Below are positions 8,344-16,022 of a DNA stretch of 64,000 nucleotides, one piece after another (the first letter of the stretch is position 1; every line of letters begins with the position of its first letter). Source of the stretch: Planctomycetota bacterium (GTDB lineage: Bacteria; Planctomycetota; UBA8742; UBA2392); assembly GCA_016712285.1 (NCBI GenBank), contig JADJRK010000001.1, positions 2,914,001-2,978,000 of the forward strand, in the 5' to 3' direction. Below the pieces are notes generated by a model. It was not told the DNA's origin. It ran no database searches and saw only the letters and a list, made by a program, of their open reading frames with translations. Made by a program: the position numbers and the translations under genes.

Positions 8344-9972
8344 CTACAAGCCCACCGCGCAGCCGTCTTTGCGGGGGTCGCTGCCGGCGATCAGCACGTC
8401 GCCGTGTTTCACGATGATCTGGCCGCCGCCCATGTGAATGCGGTCGAAGCCCTCGACCTTTTCAAGCAAATAGCCGCTGGTCATCAGGCCCTGCACCACG
8501 TCGTTCGGTAAGCCGGGCTCGACCATCAGGCGCGCGTCGCGGCCGACCAGTTGCCAGCGCGGCGCATCGAGCGCGGCTTGAGGTGTCAGCCCGTTCAGCA
8601 GGTGGGTCAACACCTGGAAGTGACCCTGCGGCTGCATGTGCCCGCCCATCACGCCGAAGCAGGCGTGCAATTCTCCGTCGCGGGTGGTCATGGCGGGAAT
8701 GATGGTGTGAAACGGGCGCTTGTGCGGCGCCAGGTGGTTGCGGTGCTGGGCATCGAGCGAGAAACCGTGGCCGCGATTCTGCAGCGAAACGCCGGTGCCG
8801 GGTACAACCAGGCCGGTGCCAGTGCCCATGTAGCAGGACTGGATCCATGAGCAGGCGTTGCCGGCCCCGTCCACGACGCTCAGGTAGACGGTATCGTTGC
8901 CCTTGGGGCCGAACACATAGCCGGTATAGGCCTGGCTCACGCTCAGCTTCTTGCGAATCTGGTCGAAGAATGCCTCGTCGAGGGGCCACAATCCGCTGAC
9001 GTCGAACCCGGGGTCGAAGACCCGCTGCTCGGCTTCGGCCATGGCCACGCGCATGCAATCGACCATGTATGCCACGCGCTCAGGCGCACGCATTTCTGTC
9101 AGCGACGCCATATCGGCCAACCCGCAGGCAATCAGCGCCGAGATGCCCTGGCCGTTGGGCGGGCACTCGTACAGGCGAACGCCGCGGTAGTCGATGCTTA
9201 GCGGCTCGGGCCACTCGCTGCGGTGATCGGCAAAGTCGCGCTCAGTCAGCCAGCCGCCGTAGCGTTGCACATGGGCGGCGGCGTTGCGCGCAAACTCGCC
9301 CGTGTAAATGAAGTCAGCCCCGCCCTCGGCAATGCCGCGCAGGGTGCCGGCCATGGTCGGCAGGCGCATGACTTCGCCGAACTTTGGCGCGCGGCCATCG
9401 ATCAGCAGTTCATGGCCGCTGGCTTGTTGCGCGCCGTTGTCTTTGTCGCCGCTGTTCCAGTCGGCGTCGCGGCGCAGCTTCTTCTGGCTTTGTGCCCATG
9501 CGCGGGCGATCCACTCGGTGACAGGAAAGCCGCCTTGGGCCACGTCGATCGCCGGCGCAAGCAGCGCGGCAAGGGGCATGCAGCCGTGGCGCTCAAGCAG
9601 GTCTGACCAGCCGCGAGCCACGCCGGGCACTGTCACGGCTGCACCGGTAAACTTCGGCATGTCGCGGTAGCCGACGGCGCGCAGGCTGTCAGCATCGGCG
9701 CCATAGGCGCTGCGGCCGCTGCCGTTGAGCGCGGTGACCTGTCTGGTTTTCGCGTCGTAGTACAGGGCAAAGCAGTCGCCACCGATGCCGTTGGACACAG
9801 GCTCAACCACGCACAGCATGGCCGCGGCGGCGATGGCCGCGTCGGCGGCGTTGCCGCCCTCGCGCAGGACGCTAGCACCCGCCTGTGCTGCCAGCGGGTG
9901 GCTGGTGGCAACGGCGCCGCGGGTACTGAGGACGGAGCTGCGGCGGGACATGAAGTCAAAGTCGTATTGCAT
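8344..9972 (-). CDS. Gamma-glutamyltransferase family protein
   Basis: This 542-residue Ntn-hydrolase precursor is expected to self-cleave into two subunits at Thr361 in the KGNDTVYLSVVDG segment, the family's T-x-x-x-SVVD motif, with Thr as nucleophile. Other family marks are GAVATSHPLAAQAGASVLR, GGNAADAAIA, VVEPVSNGIGGDCF and, in the small subunit, GMPPQ-like surroundings (FGVMGGHMQPQGHFQVLTHL). The enzyme cleaves or transfers gamma-glutamyl groups, for example from glutathione. No signal peptide is seen, whereas many homologues are periplasmic, so the site of action is uncertain. It is divergent from the methyltransferase gene. Confidence 0.92.
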   Translation of the reverse strand: MQYDFDFMSRRSSVLSTRGAVATSHPLAAQAGASVLREGGNAADAAIAAAAMLCVVEPVSNGIGGDCFALYYDAKTRQVTALNGSGRSAYGADADSLRAVGYRDMPKFTGAAVTVPGVARGWSDLLERHGCMPLAALLAPAIDVAQGGFPVTEWIARAWAQSQKKLRRDADWNSGDKDNGAQQASGHELLIDGRAPKFGEVMRLPTMAGTLRGIAEGGADFIYTGEFARNAAAHVQRYGGWLTERDFADHRSEWPEPLSIDYRGVRLYECPPNGQGISALIACGLADMASLTEMRAPERVAYMVDCMRVAMAEAEQRVFDPGFDVSGLWPLDEAFFDQIRKKLSVSQAYTGYVFGPKGNDTVYLSVVDGAGNACSWIQSCYMGTGTGLVVPGTGVSLQNRGHGFSLDAQHRNHLAPHKRPFHTIIPAMTTRDGELHACFGVMGGHMQPQGHFQVLTHLLNGLTPQAALDAPRWQLVGRDARLMVEPGLPNDVVQGLMTSGYLLEKVEGFDRIHMGGGQIIVKHGDVLIAGSDPRKDGCAVGL

Positions 9973-10054
9973 GCACAGGTTCTACAGGATTGTGGCGCCA
10001 ACGCGAAGGCAGTTGGTGGGCGCAAGTGTTCGCGTCATCGGGCATAATGGGGGC

Positions 10055-10798
10055 ATGGCAGACATGTCCCTTCCGGAGTTTCTGGCATCGCTGGGAAAGA
10101 CCGAGCTCAAGCCGGGCGGAACGTACGCGACCGGAGCGTTGATTCGGCTGCTGGAGTTGCGCGGCGGCGACCACGCCCTGGTGTGCGGGCCAAACGCGGG
10201 CAGCACGGCGCTGTTCGTGAGCATGACCACCCAGGCCACGACCGAGGCGCTGGTGCGCGAAGAGTCGGAAAAGGTCACAGAAAATGACCCGTCGCTCAAA
10301 CGCCGCAGCACCGCCCGCATCGGCAAAGCCGAAGCGCTGCCGTTTCCTGACGGGCACTTTCACGCGGCGATGGTGGAAGCAAGCCTGAGCTACATGCACC
10401 CGCTACAACAGGCGGCGGCGCTGAAAGAGCTGCACCGAGTGCTGAAACCCGGCGGTCGCATCGGCATTCATGAGTTGTGCTGGCGCCAGCCGCCAACGCC
10501 TGAACTTGAGCAAGCGCTGCAAAGCCTGTGGCGCGGGCCGGTCGCGCCCATGGTCGTGCGCGGTTGGTGGGACAGGCTTGAAGATGCAGGATTTCACGAA
10601 CTGCAGAACGAGCTGGCTGTGGTCAGCTACTTCACGCGCAAGGGCTTGCAGGCTGATGAAGAAGCCGAGGTCACGGCGCAGATTTTTCACAGCGCGTTCG
10701 AGGATGCTGACAAGCTGGCGCGCTTCAGTGCGGCCTATCGCGAGTTCACAGACAACCGTCGCTACTACGGTGTGATCATTGCCCGGGGCGTAAAGTGA
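10055..10798 (+). CDS. SAM-dependent class I methyltransferase
   Basis: The frame is open upstream, but the upstream part overlaps gamma-glutamyltransferase out of frame; the ATG at 10055 (MADMSLPEF) is the likely start, giving 247 residues. The Methyltransf_11-type core is recognisable: ALVCGPNAGSTALFVS as a diverged SAM-binding motif I, GKAEALPFPDGHFHAAMVEA as motif II/III and LHRVLKPGGRIGIHE as the post-strand loop. Motif I lacks the usual D/E-x-G-x-G-x-G form, so cofactor binding is less certain. The substrate is unknown. A short A/T-rich element (CATAAT) at 10043-10048 could be part of a weak promoter. Confidence 0.75.
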   Translation: MADMSLPEFLASLGKTELKPGGTYATGALIRLLELRGGDHALVCGPNAGSTALFVSMTTQATTEALVREESEKVTENDPSLKRRSTARIGKAEALPFPDGHFHAAMVEASLSYMHPLQQAAALKELHRVLKPGGRIGIHELCWRQPPTPELEQALQSLWRGPVAPMVVRGWWDRLEDAGFHELQNELAVVSYFTRKGLQADEEAEVTAQIFHSAFEDADKLARFSAAYREFTDNRRYYGVIIARGVK

Positions 10799-10873
10799 CG
10801 CATTGCCCGGATTCCTGCCGGATTTGCTGAAGATTTCTGCACACCACGACCGATCCATGGTCGGGATGTGTAC

Positions 10874-11794
10874 ATGGAACCTCGCCAGACCATCGAGCGC
10901 TTTCTCGAGCACCTGGACGTTGAACGCAACTTCAGCGACCAGAGCCTGCGCGCCTACGCCGGCGACCTGAAGCAATTCGCCGAGTTTCTGGATGCGCGCG
11001 CGGTGGCCGACCTCGCGCAGGTAGAGCACTTGAACCTGCGGGCGTGGCTTGCCCAGCTGTCCGAGCACGGCTATGAGCGGCGCACTATCGCGCGCAAGCT
11101 GGCGAGTGTGCGCTCACTGTTCCGGTTTCTGCACCGGCGCAGCGAGATCACGGAAAACCCGGCACGCATGCTGCGCACGCCGAAACTCTCTCGCAACCTT
11201 CCGAACTTCCTGGACGAGCAGCAGGTCAATGCGCTGCTCAGCGCGCCGGACCCCGCTAACTGGAGCGGGCTGCGCGACCGGGCTATCCTGGAGCTGCTGT
11301 ATGCAACCGGACTTCGCGTCTCTGAACTCGTACGGCTACAACTCTCAGACGTCCACCTCACACGAGGCTCCTTGCGCGCGTTCGGCAAGGGCCGCAAGGA
11401 GCGAATCCTTCCCCTGCTCCCTTCCGCCATCGAATCCATCCAAGCCTGGCTCAAGGTCCGCGGGCAACCGCCCCGGGCACGATCGCGGTCAATAGCCGTC
11501 GGTGTCGACCAGATTTTCATCAATCAGCGCGGCACCAAGCTCACCGACCGCAGCGTGCGACGGCTGATCGACGCGTACGTCGCGCAAGCCGCCATCAGTT
11601 GCCATGTCACGCCGCACACCCTGCGCCACAGCTTCGCCACGCACCTCTTGAACCACGGCGCCGACCTGCGCGACGTGCAGGAGTTGCTGGGCCACGCGCA
11701 CCTGGCAACGACCCAGGTCTACACCCACGTGAGTACCGCCCGCATGCTCGACGTGTACGAGCGCGCACAGCCCGGCGGCAAGAAGAGCGCTTGA
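10874..11794 (+). CDS. xerC: Tyrosine recombinase XerC/XerD
   Basis: I take the ATG at 10874 (a GTG at 10868 is possible), giving 306 residues. The N-terminal SAM-like domain (IERFLEHLDVERNFSDQSLR) is followed by the catalytic domain with all expected residues: Arg148 (ATGLRVSEL), Lys172 (GKGRKE), His248 and Arg251 (HTLRHSFATHLL), His274 (LGHAHLATTQ) and nucleophile Tyr283. The C-terminal part resembles XerC slightly more than XerD. The role is resolution of chromosome dimers at dif together with a partner recombinase. No dif site was identified in this window. A single XerH/XerS-type enzyme cannot be excluded. Confidence 0.9.
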   Translation: MEPRQTIERFLEHLDVERNFSDQSLRAYAGDLKQFAEFLDARAVADLAQVEHLNLRAWLAQLSEHGYERRTIARKLASVRSLFRFLHRRSEITENPARMLRTPKLSRNLPNFLDEQQVNALLSAPDPANWSGLRDRAILELLYATGLRVSELVRLQLSDVHLTRGSLRAFGKGRKERILPLLPSAIESIQAWLKVRGQPPRARSRSIAVGVDQIFINQRGTKLTDRSVRRLIDAYVAQAAISCHVTPHTLRHSFATHLLNHGADLRDVQELLGHAHLATTQVYTHVSTARMLDVYERAQPGGKKSA

Positions 11795-11828
11795 GGCTGT
11801 CGGCGCGTGAGCTACAACAGCCCCGCCG

Positions 11829-12269
11829 ATGATCGATGTTTCCGTACTCTCGAGATTGCGCCAGCGCCATGACAGCCGGTTGATCCGGCGTGCTGTGCAG
11901 GCGGCGTTGTCGGGCAGACTCGGCCGCGCGAGCGTGACAGTGATGCTGGTCGGTGCCGCGCGCATGCGGTCACTCAATCGAGACGCCCTGGGCCACGATT
12001 ATGTGACAGACGTGCTGAGTTTTGACTATGGCGACTCGCCAGAGGGGCGGCTTTGCGAAATCGTGATCTGCCCCGAGTATGCCGACCGGCAGGCTCGCGC
12101 GTACGGCGTGCCGGCAGCCCAGGAGCTGGCGCGTTATGTTGTGCACGGGTGCCTGCATTGCGCTGGTTACGATGACTCCAACGCGGCAAAGCGCGCGCGC
12201 ATGTGGGCAGCGCAAGAGTCGGTACTGCGCGGGTTGTTTGGCAAGCGCTACGTGGCGCAGCGGGGCTGA
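11829..12269 (+). CDS. ybeY: Endoribonuclease YbeY
   Basis: This 146-residue protein has the UPF0054 pattern: MLVGAARMRSLNRDALGHDY, TDVLSFDYG and the metal-binding loop HGCLHCAGYDD. His106 and His110 match the first two zinc ligands, but position 116, normally the third His of H-x3-H-x5-H, is Asp. YbeY takes part in 16S rRNA 3'-end maturation and ribosome quality control. It follows the recombinase gene by 34 bases on the same strand. The substitution may reflect a clade variant that uses Asp as ligand, or reduced activity. Confidence 0.87.
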   Translation: MIDVSVLSRLRQRHDSRLIRRAVQAALSGRLGRASVTVMLVGAARMRSLNRDALGHDYVTDVLSFDYGDSPEGRLCEIVICPEYADRQARAYGVPAAQELARYVVHGCLHCAGYDDSNAAKRARMWAAQESVLRGLFGKRYVAQRG

Positions 12270-13199
12270 TCAGACCAGGCGTTTGGTCACAAGGTGCCCC
12301 GGCTTCAAGCCGGTGTCGGTGACCTTCTTGATGAGCGCTTCAAGCTTGGGGTGTTCGCCGCGCGCGACACCATCTTCGGCGGGGCTGCCATCCAACAATT
12401 GCAGCGTGCCGCCGAGTCGCTTGGTGAAGTAGTGGCACGCGGCAAAGATACGCTCAAGCACCTTGCGCGGCTGCTTCACGCCGGCCACGGCGTAGCTGAT
12501 CGTGATACGCGGGGACTTGCCCTTTGCACCCGGCGCCAGCTTCGCGCCATCCACCGCAACCTGGAACACCGGGTCGCCCATCGCCTGGCCGCCAAGCCAC
12601 GCAAACACGTCGCCCGCGCGCTTCATGCCAAGGCACAGGCAGCAGTCGGTAACCTGCGCCAGGTCAAAGCTGCCCGCGACCGCCAACCCGAAGCGGTCAG
12701 AAAGCTTGCCCTTCAGCGCCGCGATCTTGGCGCTGCGCGCGGCACCCGTGGCGGCGTCTTCTTTTGGCGGCTGTTTGGCGCGGCCGAGTGTCTTGGCCAC
12801 GCGCCCGGCGACCATCTCGAACATCTCGAGGTCGTCCTGGGCCAGTGGCTGGCCTGTACCGGGCAACAGCTCTTGCGCCACGAGCACCTGTGCAGGCTCA
12901 GGCGTCAGGGGCCCGACTTCAAGCCACGGTTCTTCGCCCGCGTTGCGGCCGAAAATGTGTACGTCGGCCAGGCTCTGGAACAGCGCACTGCCGAGAATTT
13001 CGCCCAGCTGCTTGCCCGACGGCTGACCATCGGCGGCATGGATGGCGTAGAAGGCGCCGGGGACGAACTCGCGGTCGGTCGGCAATTCGCGAATCGGGGG
13101 CAAGAGCTGTGAAGCGTCCTCGCTTCCGCCCTCGTCAGCGAAGTCGCCCATCATGTCGGGCTGAAGTTCCGGTCCGTCTGGCGCCAGTTCGTTGGTCAT
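12270..13199 (-). CDS. Hypothetical protein, possible ZipA C-terminal-like fold
   Basis: This 309-residue soluble protein is convergent with ybeY with no gap. The N terminus (residues 1-45) is acidic and probably disordered. Residues around 45-105 (FYAIHAADGQPSGKQL, ADVHIFGRNAGEEPWLEVG) and 235-285 (ITISYAVAGVKQPRKVLERI, FTKRLGGTLQLLDGS) resemble the two halves of the ZipA C-terminal FtsZ-binding domain in order and spacing of strands and helices. A charged region of about 120 residues separates them. There is no N-terminal membrane anchor, unlike ZipA. The similarity was judged by eye and is weak; the function is otherwise unknown. Confidence 0.6.
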   Translation of the reverse strand: MTNELAPDGPELQPDMMGDFADEGGSEDASQLLPPIRELPTDREFVPGAFYAIHAADGQPSGKQLGEILGSALFQSLADVHIFGRNAGEEPWLEVGPLTPEPAQVLVAQELLPGTGQPLAQDDLEMFEMVAGRVAKTLGRAKQPPKEDAATGAARSAKIAALKGKLSDRFGLAVAGSFDLAQVTDCCLCLGMKRAGDVFAWLGGQAMGDPVFQVAVDGAKLAPGAKGKSPRITISYAVAGVKQPRKVLERIFAACHYFTKRLGGTLQLLDGSPAEDGVARGEHPKLEALIKKVTDTGLKPGHLVTKRLV

Positions 13200-13321
13200 G
13201 CATTCCCCGCGTCGGGCCGCAGTTTGATGATACCGCGCCCCAATGCAAGAGACAGTGTGTTCAGGGCTTGTGCAGAGATGTGCGTTCTTGCGGCAGGTAG
13301 TGTTGCCGCTTGCATGCCGTG

Positions 13322-14398
13322 CTATCGGGTCGAGTCCAGAAGCCCACGCCAGAGTGCTCCAACACTGGAGAGGGCGTAGTGCTGCCTGGCAAACTGGTAG
13401 CCCTGCGTCGCCGTTCGCGGGTTTGCTAGCACGTCGCGCATGGCTGCTGCATACGCCTGTGGTTCATGGTCGGCGCCAATAACTGCGCCGGCGGCTTCAA
13501 GTTCGGGCACAATCAGGCCGCGACGGCCTGCCACGACCGGGCGCGCGCTTGCCATGCCCTCGATGATCACCATGCCGAAATTTTCGGCCACCGCACAAGG
13601 GGCCACGACCATGCGCGCGCCTGCCAGGAGTGCCTGGGCCTGGCCATAGGGCAGCGCGCCTTTGAATACCAGCCTGCCCTGCAGCGGCTCGGCCTCTGTG
13701 TACACCTGCCGCGCGTACGTTCGGTCTTCCACGGGGCCGGCATGCACCGCCGTGAACTCCGTCCCCTGCTGCGCCAACAGGCAGAGCGCGCGCACCCACT
13801 CAAGAGTGCCCTTGCGGGGGTGAATGCGCCCCAGCACCAGGATCGGTCCGCCCGGTGACAGCGCCGGCGGCTGTGCCGGCACGTCAACGCACAACGGGAT
13901 CACCGCCGATGACCTGGCCAGTCCGCCCGGCCCGGCGAGTGCACGCTGTTGCTCGGCAGCGCATGTGTAAACCACCGTGGCCCGCTTCAGAACATCAGGC
14001 AGCCGCATGCGCAGCCTCCACAGTTTGCGCCACGCCCTGTGGCCCAGCGCCTCGGGGTCCAGCATGCCGTGGGCGACCACGACCAGCGGGCTGGTGGTCT
14101 CGGCTGCGTAGAGCAGCGGGTCGCGCCACAACGAGTGGGCAATCACGGCATCGTACTGGCCCGAGTGCTGCCGCAGCCAAGCCTTCATCTCGCGGCTGGC
14201 GCCGGTGGGCCGGAATGTGCAGTCAAAAAGGTGAGTTTCAAACTCGTGAAACGCCGCGTCAGGCGCCGAATCTTCATGCAGGGCCGCAATCACGGGTGCC
14301 ATGCCGGATGCCTGCTGTGCCCGGCACAGGTTGAGCAACGCACCTTGCAGCCCCCCCTGTGCGACGCCTAGGCCGGGTATCACGTGCAGGACTTTCAC
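13322..14398 (-). CDS. GT4-type glycosyltransferase
   Basis: This 358-residue protein has a GT-B fold layout: the N-terminal LHVIPGLGVAQGGLQGAL loop and a C-terminal GT4 region with ILVLGRIHPRKGTLEWVRA, LVFKGALPYGQAQALL and the E-x7-E motif (APCAVAENFGMVIIEGMASA). It should transfer a sugar from a nucleotide donor onto a growing glycan in the cytoplasm. It overlaps the O-antigen-ligase-like gene upstream by four bases (ATGA), so the two are translationally coupled. The donor and acceptor cannot be told. Confidence 0.88.
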   Translation of the reverse strand: MKVLHVIPGLGVAQGGLQGALLNLCRAQQASGMAPVIAALHEDSAPDAAFHEFETHLFDCTFRPTGASREMKAWLRQHSGQYDAVIAHSLWRDPLLYAAETTSPLVVVAHGMLDPEALGHRAWRKLWRLRMRLPDVLKRATVVYTCAAEQQRALAGPGGLARSSAVIPLCVDVPAQPPALSPGGPILVLGRIHPRKGTLEWVRALCLLAQQGTEFTAVHAGPVEDRTYARQVYTEAEPLQGRLVFKGALPYGQAQALLAGARMVVAPCAVAENFGMVIIEGMASARPVVAGRRGLIVPELEAAGAVIGADHEPQAYAAAMRDVLANPRTATQGYQFARQHYALSSVGALWRGLLDSTR

Positions 14399-15933
14399 GC
14401 GTGTACACTCAATTCGCGTTCATCAAGCCGTGCCAACCCCATGATCAATCCGGCACTTGTCCAGAACATCATGACCATCGTGCCGTTTTCCATTACCGGG
14501 TACGCCTTGAACAGGAACCACCCCATCTGCGCGCCCAGGTAAACCCACAAGGCGAACCGCAACGGGCCAAAGCGACCGCGCCGATCGCGCCAGGCAATTC
14601 CCAGCAGCCCCAGCATCAGCCAGCTCAGCAACACGGCGCCAAGCCAGAACCCGACAGGCCCGAAGCTGTATCGAACGAGCAGGTTGCCCCACTCAGCGTT
14701 CTCGAAGCCCATGGCGTCGCGCCCCAGCAGCGTCATGACCTGCCCGCTCTTGCCCGCGGCACCCGTCCCGTTGCCCAGCGCCGGCGTGGCTACCGAGCCT
14801 GCTCCCTGGACAGAGTCCTCCATGCGCTGGCCGATAATGTTGACCTCGAGGCTGGTCCAGAACGCCTCGGCACGCGTTTCCTTCATGGCACCGACCAGAA
14901 AACCGCCCAACACCAGCCCGATCAAGCCGCCCAGTACCAGCCCCGGGCGCTTGCGGGTCACGCCGTCTGGTCGTGCCTCGGTGGGATAGAGCAACAACGG
15001 CAACATCGCCAGAACAGCCAGGCCTGCAAACAACAGCCCGGTACGGACACCCGACAGGTGCGCGCCCATCACGGTGCAGTAGCCCGAAATCCACAACAGG
15101 ACTTTCTGGCGGTTAGGGCGCTGGATCTTCAGCAGGCCCACCACCAGGCAAAGCTGGTACACGCACGCCAACGCGTACAGCGTGGGCGACGCAAACAGCG
15201 ACTCGTTGTAACGGACGTTGGCACCACTCTCGAGGCCGCGAAACTTCGCAAAGGCGCTGTTGGCCAGGAACTCGGGCAAGCTGTCGTAGTAGAGGTTCTG
15301 GATAAGCGCGACGACGAATAAAGGCATCGCCAGGTATGCGATCCAGCGCATCACTCGTTCAGCATTCTCTGCATTCCGGAACGCGTTGGCCAGCAGACCC
15401 ATCAGCGGCACAGTCAGCAACCAGGTGCGAATGCCAGAGATGCCGACAAGGATGTGCGGCAGCCGCGGGTTGAAGGCTTCGGCAATCACAAACAGCGCCC
15501 AGATGCCGATTGGCAGCCATACGCCGACACGCTCCAACCGAGAAGAACCGCGCGCCCCCAGGCGCTCTTTCGGCCGCATCAGGTAGGACAGGTAACAGAC
15601 GGCTATGAGAAGGTCTTTTCCCAGCGAGACTGCGTAGGGCGTGCCCGGCAATCCTTTGCGTAACGAATCCTCGGCCATCACGATAATCAACAGCAGGCCA
15701 AGGCCGGCACGCCAATCCTGCAAGGCGGTAAACATGGCAGCGAGAAGGAACCCGACGGCTGCAAACTGCGCAGCGCCCAGAATGTGGTCGCCGGCCACGC
15801 CGGTGGCGCCAATCGCGCCGCCAAACAGGGCTGAAGCGCCGCAAAGCGCCAAGCCCTTGCGAAACGCGCCGTTGCGCGGTCCAGATTGGGAGGCAAGGGG
15901 CTGCCTCATTGGCAGGATGTAGGCTTGAGTCAT
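14395..15933 (-). CDS. O-antigen ligase/polymerase-like membrane protein
   Basis: I choose the ATG at 15933 (MTQAYILPM), giving 512 residues; a GTG at 15987 in the same frame is an alternative. The protein has around ten to twelve hydrophobic segments. A long hydrophilic loop lies at about residues 355-420 (MKETRAEAFWTSLEVNIIGQ), typical of Wzy/WaaL-type enzymes where the large periplasmic loop is functional. Segments such as GISGIRTWLLTVPLMGLLAN and HLSGVRTGLLFAG fit the family. It probably polymerises or ligates the exopolysaccharide. It is the first gene of the minus-strand half of the locus, divergent from the Wzz-like gene. Confidence 0.75.
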   Translation of the reverse strand: MTQAYILPMRQPLASQSGPRNGAFRKGLALCGASALFGGAIGATGVAGDHILGAAQFAAVGFLLAAMFTALQDWRAGLGLLLIIVMAEDSLRKGLPGTPYAVSLGKDLLIAVCYLSYLMRPKERLGARGSSRLERVGVWLPIGIWALFVIAEAFNPRLPHILVGISGIRTWLLTVPLMGLLANAFRNAENAERVMRWIAYLAMPLFVVALIQNLYYDSLPEFLANSAFAKFRGLESGANVRYNESLFASPTLYALACVYQLCLVVGLLKIQRPNRQKVLLWISGYCTVMGAHLSGVRTGLLFAGLAVLAMLPLLLYPTEARPDGVTRKRPGLVLGGLIGLVLGGFLVGAMKETRAEAFWTSLEVNIIGQRMEDSVQGAGSVATPALGNGTGAAGKSGQVMTLLGRDAMGFENAEWGNLLVRYSFGPVGFWLGAVLLSWLMLGLLGIAWRDRRGRFGPLRFALWVYLGAQMGWFLFKAYPVMENGTMVMMFWTSAGLIMGLARLDERELSVHA

Positions 15934-16022
15934 GGGCAAGGAATGTCGATAATCCTTAAAGGTAGCGAAGTTTGCCCCAATCGCCACATTTTCGGTGATT
16001 CGGGTGGTACTGTGGATACGGC

